The notes below the pieces were generated by a model, which had not been told where the DNA came from, ran no database searches, and saw only the letters and a program-made list of their open reading frames with translations. A program made the position numbers and the translations under genes. Below are positions 14,482 to 30,300 of a DNA stretch of 64,000 nucleotides, piece by piece. Origin of the DNA: Dioscorea cayenensis subsp. rotundata (taxonomy: Eukaryota; Streptophyta; Magnoliopsida; Dioscoreales; Dioscoreaceae); the NCBI RefSeq assembly GCF_009730915.1, contig NC_052484.1, positions 186,001 through 250,000 of the forward strand. The letters are read 5' to 3'. Numbering within the stretch: the stretch's first letter is position 1; each line of letters begins with the position of its first letter.

Positions 14482-15218
14482 GAGGAATAAGCGAACAACG
14501 AGAGCTTAGAGAAACATATGGACCGTTAGATCGTGATCTCGCCTCGAGATATGTTGATGCTTCTGTTTCAACCGTTAGATTTGGATACGGATTCTTGGAA
14601 ACCCGATGTGGGAATATGCTTTTGATCCGATTAGTTTAAACCGTTGGATCGGATTTGTTGTTTCTTGATTTCTCATATCAACGGTTGAGAATTCGTGTGG
14701 AGCACTAAGTGGATTCGGGTCCAACCCGATATGGATATTGGATACCCGCATGTGGTTTTCATTTCGGATTCGGAGCTGTAATGAGATGAATCCGTTAAGA
14801 AAATATTGAGAAAATTATTTTTTTGTCTTTAAAATTATTTCAAGTTCGTTGATTGAACTTTATTTTATGTTTTTAATGAAATATATTAAAAATATATAAA
14901 TAATTAAAAATATATATATATTCATAATTAATCTAATAAAAAATAATTAAAAAAATACTATAATTACATTTACCTCCAAAACATCCAATAAAATGCATAT
15001 TTCTCAAATTTAGATTTACACGTCCTTGAAATCAAATGCAGTATTTTCAATTATATCCCACCAAACAATACTTTACAATAACACATAACTGGAAAATTCA
15101 CTAGATTTACAATTGCATTCAACGAAACACGATAGTTCATAGGGCTCATAAAATACAAATTTGAAGATGAACACAAACAACACATTCACTCAAAATGAAA
15201 GACTTGAAGCATTCACAA
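14482..15218. other. Intergenic: upstream of UGGT, downstream of beta-glucosidase
   Basis: No gene seen. The part near UGGT (14521-14690) carries four copies of a CCGTTRGAT/AACGGTT-type motif. The rest (14810-15200) is AT-rich and would include the 3' untranslated region of the beta-glucosidase gene. Confidence 0.6.
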
Positions 15219-18668
<3,450 letters not shown>

Positions 18669-21027
18669 GATCCAAAAATCCAAGCTTTTTCCAATCTAGA
18701 CAACTTTTGCTGTGGTTGTGGGCCTTGTGCAGGTGTACTCTAATGGTTTTAATGGTTGGTACTTGGTAGGTGTATTAATTAATTATAATTTGGATTTATT
18801 TGATGTTAACCTTTATTTAAAAATAAAATAAAAAATTGTTTTCATAAACCAACTGTTATTAACAAAGCAACATTTTTAGTAAAATTAATGAATCATTACA
18901 TCAAATTTTTTGCTTACACGTTTACTTTATCAAGTGTCAAAAACTAGATAGATCAGACCATCTTATTTTTACGTAAATTTTTTTTATATATACATAAAGA
19001 CATACGTTGATCACGTATATATCAATAATAGATGTTGTTGTCGATATATGTCTAATTTTATACTAATCGATTTTTCTTCTTTTAACTTGTGAGTGATAGA
19101 TGTGGTTTTTTTATATAAGTCAAATAAATTTATTTATTAATTTGTCATTCTCAATAACTTTTGATATCTATTTTAATATTCTCATCTCAGTCTTAGTTAT
19201 TATTTTAGTATATTATTTATTAACCACTTGACATTTTAATTGGTCCAATTAACAATAGTTTTATAAAACTTAATTATGTTACAGTCGATCCCAAGTCTGA
19301 ATAAAAACAATAGAGCTATTGCGCATCTGTTATTTTTTATCTGTCATTTTTAAATATCAAGAAGTATTTTTTTCCCAAAATGACCCTAACACTCAATTCA
19401 ATTCTTTTTTTGAAATTTAATATGAAAAAAAAATGAATATGTAAATTATGGGTAATTTTAAAAAAATAACTAATTTTTTATTAAATTATGTTAAATAACT
19501 AATTTTTTAATACGTGAGATTCGGTTATTCTGATAAAAAAAAAATGGATGAAGTAATAATTAATTTTTTTATATAAAAAACACTAGATTTGACCAGATCT
19601 TTAGTTACAGACATGTGCTTACACAGCTGAGTTCTCCTGAGGAATCTAACTCTACAAATGATGAGCATGTTCAACTTTCACAGTTCTTTATTTTCATAAT
19701 AGTGTAGAGTTAATCCATATTTCACCTGAGTGAAAGGGACTAAAAAGTTTTGCCCGCAGTTAAATTTTTGTCAAAAATAAACATAAACATTAAATTTAAA
19801 CTAAATGGTGATAGTCAACGAGTGAAATAAAAAATTAAATATTATCAATTTTAAAAAAAAGTTTTTATTTGTTTTTTATGCACTGACAGTAATTTTTTTA
19901 ATGACAAATTGGGACCATTATTGTGTTTTATTGGACCAGGTCACTTAATAAATAATCATAGAATCTAAATGCAACAGATGAAAATTTAAAAAATATCTTC
20001 GTGTCGTTATATGTAATTGTCTATATTATATGCTGATCTCATTGATTAATTAATTAATTAGATTATGAATAAGAAAATTGATTCGCATGCTTCATGATTT
20101 TTATTCATTTATTTGTTGATATGACATAAAAAATTATAAATTTATTAAATCAATTAAAAGGAAGAAAAAGACAAACAACAAAGTGCTTTTTTTTTCTCTA
20201 TTCCTCATTTAGGTTGATAAAGTAGAATGAGATAATGACATTCATTTAACCAAATTTAACCAAAAAAAAAAAGAATTAAAATTGTGTTTTACTTATGTTT
20301 ACATTTGTTTTTATTGAAATATAGAAATGTTCAATTTAACCGTTACATTTTTATAAATTTGTTCACTTTTTTAGTCTTTTAATCCAATATAATGATTGAT
20401 GGGGTAAGGCATGTGTCATATTATGTTCATACATATATGATGTATATAAATAGATATATATATATATATATCTATATATATCTATATCTATATAAGGGTA
20501 AATATCTATTATGCACGAACACAAAATTATTGTTCTATATGAATGTTTGATAATTACCCGTTAAATCATCATTTAATGTCCATTACTTTTATATAGAATT
20601 ATACAAAATTATTGTTATTTACTACACATAATTGCTATTTAGTGTTGTCCATGGGACGATAGTAATTATTAGATATAAATCTAATAGCACAGTGGGGTGT
20701 TTTACACTTGAAATCTAATTACGTCTTTAAATGATGTGCCTTCTATATACATAGGAATTAAAAGTGAGTTTTTATTACAATAGTGAAGTAAAATCTAAAA
20801 AATTTTTATTTTAAATTTTTAAATATTCAAATAACACCAATTTTTTATTCAATAAAAAACACTTAAAAGTCAATACGCAAAAACTCAAATTAAAGCAACA
20901 ACAGATGAGTATAACTATATTGTTTTACTATATTAGTAGATGAAATACAGTAAAATCTTCCCATGCTATACTTAATTTTATACGTAAATAACAATTTATA
21001 ACAAACAAAACACATTTTTACATATAA
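18669..21027. other. AT-rich intergenic DNA
   Basis: No gene or clear transposon recognised. It holds the upstream region of the beta-glucosidase gene, long A/T runs, and a TA/TCTA microsatellite near 20450-20495. Confidence 0.6.
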
Positions 21028-21038
21028 AATTACTTACT

Positions 21039-21541
21039 GAAAATGAACAAAAAATTCCTCCAAAGTTCAGGTATTCATAAAAAAACCCCATGACTTTGAG
21101 TATTCCCAAAAGGTCATTCATTTTCCTGACAGGTTATTTTTCAGACCTCTGACATAAAAGTGATTGATGTTGACATAAAGATAGCAGATGTTAATTGGGT
21201 TGGCTCTCAGTTTTTAAGCGAAAACAGCAAATTTTAAGCGGAAACCCATAATTTTAAGCGGAAAAGTCAAATTTTAAACGCAAATGTGTTATATATTAAG
21301 TGAAAACTTATGTGGTTAAACAAAAACACGCTATGTCAAATAGAAACTATATATTTTAAGCGGGAAGTACATGTTGTAAAATAGAATAAATTAACGGAGT
21401 AAGCTGCATTAATTGAAAAGTAAATTGTAAGGATTGAAAAGTAAACTGTCAAAAAAAGGAGGGACTGTCCGATAAATTCAAATGTCAGAGGGTCTGTCTG
21501 GGTTGTTTTGAAACTTTCAGGGACTAAAAAATAATTTTCCC
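21039..21541. mobile_element. MITE-like element with 11-bp target-site duplication
   Basis: An insertion of about 503 bp bounded by a perfect direct repeat AATTACTTACT (21028-21038 and 21542-21552). Its ends are imperfect inverted repeats of about 30 bp: the left end begins GAAAATGAACAAAAAATTCC, and the right end, reverse complemented, begins GGGAAAATTATTTTTTAGTC. There is no coding capacity. The 9-11 bp duplication suggests a Mutator-like non-autonomous element, by inference. Confidence 0.7.
21211..21370. repeat. Short tandem repeat inside the MITE
   Basis: About five to six diverged copies of a unit of roughly 20 bases built on TTTTAAGCGGAAA. The array lies wholly inside the element at 21039-21541. 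Confidence 0.65.
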
Positions 21542-21622
21542 AATTACTTACTTTACAACCGTTTATATCTATTTACTGGTATTTTGGTATTTCTTTAAAA
21601 AAACGAAAAGAAAAAAAAAAAG

Positions 21623-22380
21623 TATAATATCTAAATTGGTCCTTTTACTTTTCTCTCCCTTCCCTTTTGGTTCCTCTGCTCAGAAATACTCCCAACTAAT
21701 CTCTCTACTATTAAAAATATACCCACTTAGAGAGAAATATTCATAACTAATCCCTCTACTTTTGAAAATAGGACTAAGTGAAGGGACTAAGTGAGCTCAT
21801 TTTCAAAAATAGAGGGACTAGTTGAGAGCATTTCTCCCTAAATGGGCAAATTTTCAAAAGTAGAGAGACTAGTTTGAAGCATTTTCCCCTGTGGGCAAAA
21901 TTTCAAAAATAGAGGGACTAGTTTGAATCATTTTTTCTAAGTGGGCACATTTTGGTATCACCAAAATAGTCCTTGTACTTTTCTCTCTCTTCCGTTTTGG
22001 TCCCTCTACTCAAAAATGCTCCAGGCAAGTCCCTTTACTTTTGAAAATGTGCCCACTTAGTTAGAAATACTCCTAACTAGTCCCTCTACTTTCAAAAATG
22101 TGCACACTTAGTCCCTCTAGTTGGACCATTTTTAAAAATAGAGGGACTAACTGGGAGCATTTTTAACTAAGTGGGCACATTTTCAAAAGTAGAGGGACTA
22201 GTCGGGAGCAATTCTGAATAGAGGGACCAAAAGGGAAAAGAGAGAAAAGTAAAGAGACAAATTAGGTATTATACCGCACATTTTCAAAAGTAGAGAGTAG
22301 AGATTAATTGGGAGCATTTCTGAGTAGAGGGATCAAAAGGGAAAAGAGAGAAAAGTAGATGTACCAATTAGGGTATTATA
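21623..22380. mobile_element. Fold-back MITE with a nested copy of the same family
   Basis: The left end reads TATAATATCTAAATTGGTCC and the right end, reverse complemented, TATAATACCCTAATTGGTAC. The inverted similarity continues through CTTTTCTCTC...CCCTTTTGG for at least 65 bases. Inner copies of the same ends occur near 21950 (CCAAAATAGTCCTTGTACTT) and at 22215-22275. The middle is made of alternating inverted blocks such as AGAGGGACTA and CATTTTCAAAAGTAGAG. No coding sequence is seen. It stops about 195 bases before the succinate-CoA ligase start codon. Confidence 0.65.
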
Positions 22381-22575
22381 AAAAAAAAAAATCATGGGCT
22401 TCATGCGCTTTGGTGGGCTGCACTGTGACCCGGCCCATTGAATTTTTCGACGCGTGCGAAGCAATACGTGTCAGCGAAGGGAAGTCTTAACAGCGAACGA
22501 GAAGAAGAAGAGAGCGAAGAAGAAGAGTTGTTCTTTTCTAGGGTTTCCCTCTTCCGCTCTCCGCTCTCTAGAGGA

Positions 22576-25500
22576 ATGGCGTGGAGATCTCTCGGCAAAT
22601 TCGTGTCCCAATCCCTCTCCGTCGGTGGCCGGTGGCAGCAGCAGCAGCTCCGCCGACTCAACATTCATGAGTACCAGGTCCGTTTCTCGATCTCGCCTTC
22701 AATCCGTGATTTTCTCTATTGATCGGAGAGGATATGATTTGTGTGCTGGTAGGGTGTTTTATGGGTTGTTTTGGGTGTTGGCAGGGTGCTGAATTGATGG
22801 GCAAGTATGGGATTAATGTCCCTAAGGGAGTGGCTGTGGCATCAGTTGAGGAGGCAAAGGAGGCTGTTCAGCGGGTTTTTCCTAATGAAAAGGAGGTATT
22901 TTGATGATTAATCTGTTGAGAACCGGCAGTTTCTTTGTTTGATTAGAATAATGCATCTCTTATATTTTCCTTTTTTTTTTCTCTCTCTCTTTTTTGGTTG
23001 CCAATGACGAATTTTCTTGAGTTAATGAATATCTAGTTCTAAAGAATTTATTCTCCAATGAAAAGGAGGTATTTTGATGATAAATATGTTAAGAACCTGC
23101 AGTGATTAAACACCTGATATATAGTTTTGCACCCTTTTTTGTGGCAAATTGCCTATTTTTCTTTGATTCATGAATTTTTATGTGAAGGTTGTCTTCAACA
23201 ATGAAAAGGTGGTTCCTTGTTGATGAAATAAATCAAGAACCTGCTATGTTTTGGTTTGATCAGAATAATGTTTCTCCTGATGTATATCTTTGCATCTCTT
23301 TTCCCAGCAAATTGCTTATTTTTCTTGTGCTCATGAATATTTTGTTGTAAGAACCTGTGAAGTGTGATGTTTTGCTTTGATATTAGAATAGCATATCATC
23401 TCTTGTAATACTAGCATAGTTGTTGTGAATGACCTTTTTTGTCCGAGTTCATGAAAATTTAGTTGGAAACTTAGATTATGGTGTTTGGTATTGTTGCAGG
23501 TAGTTGTCAAAAGCCAAATTCTTGCCGGTGGCAGAGGTTTGGGAACCTTCAAAAGTGGGCTAAAGGGCGGTGTTCATATTGTGAAAGCTGAAGAGGTGGA
23601 ATCTCTAGCTGGTATGACATTCTGTGTTTGATTTTTCCTTCGGTTTTATCATTTTAATGTGATTGAATAGCCTTCTATCTGTTCCTAATTTTAATATTCA
23701 GCATTGTTGTGTTCCTAATGCTCTGACTTATTTTGTACAGGAAAAATGCTTGGCCAGATTCTTGTCACCAAGCAAACTGGTCCACAAGGAAAAGTTGTGA
23801 GCAAGGTTGGTTAGAGATCACTGACTTTTGCAATAGAAAACCAATATCTCAACCAACTTATCTGTCTGTGTTTTTCCATATGTAGTAAAATGATCTCGTA
23901 AACTATGTTTTATAAGTTCTGTGTATTAATAAAGCGTCTGTGTTATTCCTATTATGTTTTCTGACATAATATGCTTGTTCTGAAAATCATTCTTAAATAT
24001 TTTATTTTGTCAAATCTAGTCTCATGTTTTCCCTGGATAATTATTGATGCCACTCTTTTCTCTTGATATAGGTGTACTTATGTGAGAAGTTGTCCCTTGT
24101 TAATGAAATGTACTTCGCAATTACACTTGATCGCACAACTGCTGGTCCGGTATGCTCTCAAATTAAGTGCTAAGCTTTGTTTTTCACTTTCCTTCTTTCT
24201 CTCATCTGATATGACACGCTAATCTCTTGAAACATGGTTTTTGAGTTTCTAGAATAATTGTTCTCTTTTATTCCATTTCATTTATATCTTTTTCACCAGC
24301 TTATTCTAATGCCTATGAAGCCTGAAAGATGATTCAACTTTTGAACCATGTTGCTCTATCTTTTGGATGACGCTCTTACAAAAATCCATTATTCTTCCTA
24401 TTTTATATAATTTCTTTTTCAATATCAAGTTATTTGCTGAAGCTTTTGTTGATTTTCAAAAGCATATTTTTTTTTAATCCTGTTAGGCATCAAATGCATC
24501 TGAAAACTGAAAAGCCGCCAAAGGGAAACTTCACATCTAGGCAATCGTTACTTTGGAAAATTTTTCTTCCTCTCTTGGAATGTCTTCTATGTATGTCTGT
24601 GCCAAATTCATATGTGCACCTTTCTTTGCTAGCACAATCTGTGAGACCAAGCAATGGTGTCACTCACCTTTTGAGATTCTTATTGTAAATTTCAGATTAT
24701 CATAGCCTGTAGAAAGGGAGGAACTAGCATTGAAGATCTTGCAGAAAAGTACCCTGATATGATAGCCAAGGTAAAGATATGTGCTTTCAATGAGGGGGCC
24801 TATGGAATAATTGTTGATCTGGATCCTTGTTTTATATTTAGCGTAACATGCTCTAGATTTGTATTACAACCTTTGTTTCTTTCAATGTGAAGGTGCCTAT
24901 TGATGTTTTTAAAGGAATCACAGATAAAGATGCTGCTAAAGTTGTTGATGGTTTGGCACCAAAGGCTGTTGATAGGAATGCTTCAATGGAACAAATTAAG
25001 AAGCTGTACAAACTATTTTGTGAATGTGATTGTACATTGTTGGAGGTAATGCCATGGAAAAGATCTGCAGAGCACAATTCCCAGTGCATAATGTTAATCA
25101 TAAGTTTTTGATTGTTTCTACTTCTCTCATGCAAATTATTTCCTTTGGTTAGATAAATCCGCTTGCTGAAACCGCTGATAACCAGCTAGTGGCAGCAGAT
25201 GCCAAGTTGAACTTTGATGACAATGCTGCTTTTCGGCAAAAGGAAGTATTTGCTCTCCGTGATCCATCCCAAGAGGACCCTAGAGAGGTGAGATGGTTTG
25301 TGATAGGGTATTTATTTAATGGTTCTTTTGAAAGGTTGTCCATATCTGATTGTATTCTGTGCAAACTATAGCATAATTCATGTTTATAGATGGCTGACCA
25401 TGACATGATTTCAAGCTTGCTTTGCAACCATGTTGATTGTTCTTTCAGAAAATATTGTTTCTTTCATTTAAGTTCTGTGCTTGGATTTCTTTTCCTCTTT

Positions 25501-26921
25501 CAGGTTGCTGCTGCAAAAGCAGATTTGAACTATATTGGCCTGGATGGAGAAATCGGATGCATGGTGAATGGTGCAGGATTGGCTATGGCTACAATGGATA
25601 TAATAAAGTTGCATGGTGGTACCCCTGCTAATTTTCTAGATGTTGGTGGAAATGCTTCAGAAGGCCAGGTCCAAATTTCTGTTCTATATTATCTCTGTTT
25701 TAGTTTTTGTTGTTGTTAACTTATTACTGGCTCAAATACTGTATTAGTTTTACTTTTTAAATGAAATGGTCTGAAACTGTAATACAGAACTTTATCAACT
25801 GAATTTCATATTTTTTTCTGTTCTATATTATCTCTGTTTTAATTTTTGTAGTTGCTAACTAATTACTGACTCAAATACTGTATAACTTTTACTTTTTAAA
25901 TGAAATGGTCTGAAACTGTAACACAGAACTTTATCAATTGAATTTCATATTATTTCTGTTCTATATTATCTCTATTTTAATTTTTGTAGTTGTTAACTTA
26001 TTACTGACTCAAATACTGTATAAGTTTTACTTTTTAAATGAAATGGTCTGAAACTGTAACACAGAACTTTATCAACTGAATTTCATATGCTTCTGTTGAA
26101 TATTATTAATAGCTTCTTTTTGTTTCTTGGTTGTGCCAGAATGCTTTCTCATTCCTTAATTAATATATTTATGTTTCATGTTGCTTATCAGGTTGTGGAA
26201 GCATTTAAAATATTAACATCTGATGATAAGGTGAAGGCAATCTTAGTCAACATATTTGGAGGAATCATGAAATGTGATGTGATTGCAAGTGGAATTGTCA
26301 ATGCTGCAAAGCTGGTATATTTTTCTTAATGTGTCTTAATATCTTTGATATAGACTCTGATTTTCAGCATATCTTCTCCCATTCAAGGTTATCTACATTT
26401 TAATTGAACAAGTAGGAAATATCGAAAATATTCTTGACAAGTACCAATAAAGAGTTACTGTAATCTCAATTTGAAGTTCAACCGTATTGTGTATTATGAT
26501 TTTCTTGACAATAGTGATGTAAATCATACAAGAGTGTTTGTGCTGATGAAGATTGATTTCCATGCTCTTTAACAAGTACAATTCGGTTCTTATTAGCACG
26601 AAATGTTCTAATTAAGGTGGTTACAAACTGCAATTTATTGGTTTCTACTTTATCTGCAGGTTTCTTTGAAAGTACCTGTTGTTGTTCGTTTAGAAGGCAC
26701 CAATGTCGAGCAAGGGAAGAGAATTCTCAAGGTAGTAAAATTTAGTATTAATTTATGGCCTTTTAGTCTCCGCTACTGGTGCAACTTATTCGATCTTGAA
26801 AATACGATTAATGATGTTTTGTGATACCAATTTTAATGTATAGGAAAGCGGAATGACTTTGATAACTGCCGAAGATTTGGATGATGCAGCAGAGAAAGCA
26901 GTAAAAGCTGCCGCACAATAG
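22576..26921 (+). CDS. Succinate-CoA ligase [ADP-forming] subunit beta, mitochondrial
   Basis: TCA-cycle enzyme subunit. With the alpha subunit it converts succinyl-CoA and ADP to succinate, CoA and ATP in the mitochondrial matrix. Twelve exons give 422 residues: 22576-22677, 22785-22895, 23500-23611, 23741-23805, 24072-24149, 24696-24770, 24893-25045, 25153-25287, 25504-25668, 26192-26314, 26660-26731, 26844-26921. The first exon is an arginine- and serine-rich presequence ([18 protein letters not shown]) leading into LNIHEYQ, the usual start of the ATP-grasp domain. [20 protein letters not shown] is the nucleotide-binding loop. [19 protein letters not shown] and [20 protein letters not shown] belong to the C-terminal CoA-ligase domain. 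Length and frame match the plant family closely. Intron 9 holds a tandem triplication. Confidence 0.96.
25679..26090 (+). repeat. Three-copy tandem repeat in intron 9 of succinate-CoA ligase beta
   Basis: A unit of 138-139 bases starting CTGTTCTATATTATCTCT occurs at 25679, 25818 and 25956. The copies differ at only a few positions, so the amplification is recent relative to the rest of the intron. It lies between intact exons and does not change coding. Confidence 0.85.
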
Positions 26922-27311
26922 GCATCCCGACACCATTCCCGGTTCTTTCATTTCGATGAGTTCCCCAATTGTGTGATGATTTAATACGAGATTCACTTCT
27001 CACAATAAAGTCATTCGGTTTATCACCGTATCGGCTTAACAATTTTGCACTGCAACTTGCTTCATGTTTATTGACAAGACAATTGTTTGTGTATTTCTCA
27101 ATGTTTTAGTATACTATTCAATCTACAAGTGAAATTTATCCATGCTCTGTTTCCTGGTTCATTGCAATCAAGACTTGGGAATAGTTTTTTCATTCACAAA
27201 TGATACTTAGTTCAGAGTTTGAACATCATTGCAAATGTTTATTCATAGCATAAAATTACAAATGAAACTTGTTCATTTATGATTGATTCTGAATTTCACT
27301 GTTCTTATTCT
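26922..27311. other. Short convergent intergenic region
   Basis: About 390 bases between the stop codons of the succinate-CoA ligase gene and the alcohol oxidase gene. It should hold both 3' untranslated regions; nothing else is recognised. Confidence 0.6.
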
Positions 27312-30300
27312 TCAGTCATGCATTGTTTTCATACTCTTTGCAATCCTTTTAGCCAAACAATAAGCAGTTGCTTGTATTGTGATCATAGGATTAACTCCAA
27401 TTGCACTTGGAAGCACACTTCCATCACAAACAAACAATCTATCTGCTTCCCAACTCTCACCGTTCTCATCGACGCTTCCTTCGTCTTCATTTCTCCCCAT
27501 TCTGCAACTCCCCATTTGATGTGCAGAAGGATATATACTCCAAACTTCGTCTTTTTTTCCTGGTCCTCCAACAGCACCAACACAATCCAAGAACTCCTCC
27601 AATTCTTCCTCCTTCATCCCTTTGCATTCAATCCTTTGCCCGTCACTCCGATAAGTCCCGACTTCCACCGCTCCGGCAGCAATGAGAATTCTAAGTGCTC
27701 GTCTTAGTCCCACCGTCAAGTTCTCTTTGTCGGTTACACTCATTCTGTACCTTACTCTACCTTCATCTTCAACTGTCCCTAAACCTTCATCTCTGATTAG
27801 TACAATGAGGTGTGCCATTCTGCTGTATTTCAGCATTCTCTCCTTCATGTCTCTCCCTGAATTCCAAGGAAACAATCCTGCCATTGAAGCTGGTCCTAGT
27901 GCCGGTGTTTCGATGATTGCTCGCGAAGAATTCATGTTCGAATCATCAGCTTTGACATCATGCAGTGATGTTATTATTCCACCCTCAAACACTTTGCCAC
28001 TAATGTTTGTTTCTTTTTACGGGAAAGTATCCCCATGCAAACATCACAGGATGGAGATGAAGGTTCTTACCGATGTTTTTATTCTTTAGGCCGCTCCGCA
28101 TTAGTAAAGCTGGTGTCAAGAGTGATCCACAAGCCGAAATTGTTATCTTTGATCGAATCTCTAGTTTCTTCGTCATAGTTTCACTCAAAGGATTTGCCAC
28201 CAATCCTACACATTTCATCGCCTTTTTCTCACCGTGTTTGTTCTCCTCAAACACAAGTCTTTCGGCTTTGCATCCTGCTATGATCAGTGCACCATTATTA
28301 ACTGCATCAACAAGCCAAGTAGTATCAGTCCCTCGTTTTTCTCCGGTCTGACAACCATAGCCACAAGTACCGCAGAAATGTCCTCCCGGAGAGTTCCTCG
28401 CCACCGAATTCACATCGAGACCAAGATTATTACAACCTTTTCGAAGAACCTTATTCTGAAATCCTTCTTCGAAACAACTCTTGGTAACTCCAATCCTTTC
28501 GCTCACTGCATTCATTGCAGAAACATACTCTGAACTCTTAAAAAGATTTAGTTGATGTTTTTTACTCCATTCATCAAGAACATGTTCTGGTGTTCTAATG
28601 CAAGCAGACCAATTAATAGCGGAGCCGCCGCCAACTGTTGATCCTGCCAAAAGCATCATCTTTCCATCAATGCTACCAAACAGACCACCAGATTCATACA
28701 ATTCCGACATCGAAGGTCCTTCAATGGATGTATAATCTTCAAAAGTAAAGTAATTCCCTTTCTCAACCACTATAACTTTGTAACCGGAACTTGCGAGCAA
28801 TGCTGCTGCAACACCACCACCGCAACCTGAACCGACAATCACAACGTCGCATTCAACTTTGTATGCTTTCCCGCCTCCGTCTTCGATCACTTTCAGGCCT
28901 TTCTGAGTGAGTGAATTCTTAAAAGATAAGTCATTGAGCTTTGTAGCTTCGATCATCCCCTTTTGCAAAGGCCTCTCTGTTTGATTTCTGTTCGGCTTCT
29001 CCTCTGATGGCAAACTATATCCAATTGCTTTCCATGTTGCATTCTCCGAATTCTCATTAGTCTGAAATCAAATGAAATCAAATCAAAGGATTGCATTCCG
29101 TTTAACTGTCAGCTAGCGCACTTCGAGGCCAAAATTAACATTTCATTTTTCCTTTTCCTCTCTTCTTCAACTTTAATAATACATCGAGAGATTGAATTAC
29201 ATGATATCGGGATAGAAATACTTACAATGGAGTAGAAGGTATAGAAACAGAAGATCTTGGCCACAACAAAGACAAGCTTCAAAAGAATAAAGCGCTTTTC
29301 TTTCGACCATCTGTTAAGGACTTGTTCTCTCTTATCTAAAGGCATGTCTGAGAATTTGTCGATGAATGGGAAAGCTCTGGATAAACAGAGAGTTCCACAG
29401 AGAAGAAGTGTGCCAAGTCTGATAGAAAGAAGCCATAAGACTACCTTAAACAAGGGTACAACCTCTTTGATTCCCCTCTTTTTCACCAGCTCCGCAACCT
29501 GTCAAATGCTATGTTTATGATCTTATTCAGAAGAACTAAGAAAAATCAACAACTTTGTAGTTTAAATTTGCCATTTAAACACTGTACTTCCACATTCGTT
29601 GCAATTCAAACTATTTGTCCATTTTTCTGTCAAACTGTCATTGACTAATAATGATATGGCAATCCATCGGCAATGCGAATTGGCAAGTCCATTTCGATTT
29701 GAATTGCTATGTCAGCGGGAAATAATAGATAGAAAGTCTAAATCACAACACATGTGAATATATTATGTGGACTTTGATACAAACCAAAAGTTTTCACAAA
29801 TAAGATGAGAAACACAGACTTATATATTCAAATCTATATTTACCAAATTAACTGATGTGGGACTATTTGTTACTCCAACAAATACAATACTAAATTGGTA
29901 AAGTTGAGACTTCAAAAATTAGCGGTGAAATGGAAGGCAAACTACATAGTTCGAAAGGGGTAATTTTCATCAAAAATTATCATTGCTTTTGACATTGATG
30001 AGCTTTCAAACTGTTTCTAGTTTCTGTTCAGAAAGATATATATACATATAAAGAACATGGAGCAATTAAGAACAAAAGTATAGGTTACATCACTTGCCCA
30101 GAATCAAATTTCAACAACCTCTATTCAATGCACCAGTATAGTTTTGAAGAACACTTATATCTAAAAGGGAAATTCAACACTCCATTCAATGCTACCTAAC
30201 AGTGTGGGTCTTTTTTTGTCAACTCTTACCTAGAAGGGAAGACAACACTCTAACCCATGTTTTGACTAAATATATAGAAATAGGGAGATTGCTGTAGAGA

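Noticed and set aside
18669-18683. Five-codon N-terminal extension of the beta-glucosidase
   Set aside because: It begins with TTG, not ATG. The ATG at 18668 gives a normal signal peptide.
28001-28021. A 21-base GT...AG segment that might splice out the alcohol oxidase stop
   Set aside because: Far too short for a plant intron, and removing it does not restore the KVFEGG frame.
27279-28533. Several plus-strand open frames across the alcohol oxidase exon
   Set aside because: They are antisense shadows of the minus-strand coding exon and match no family.
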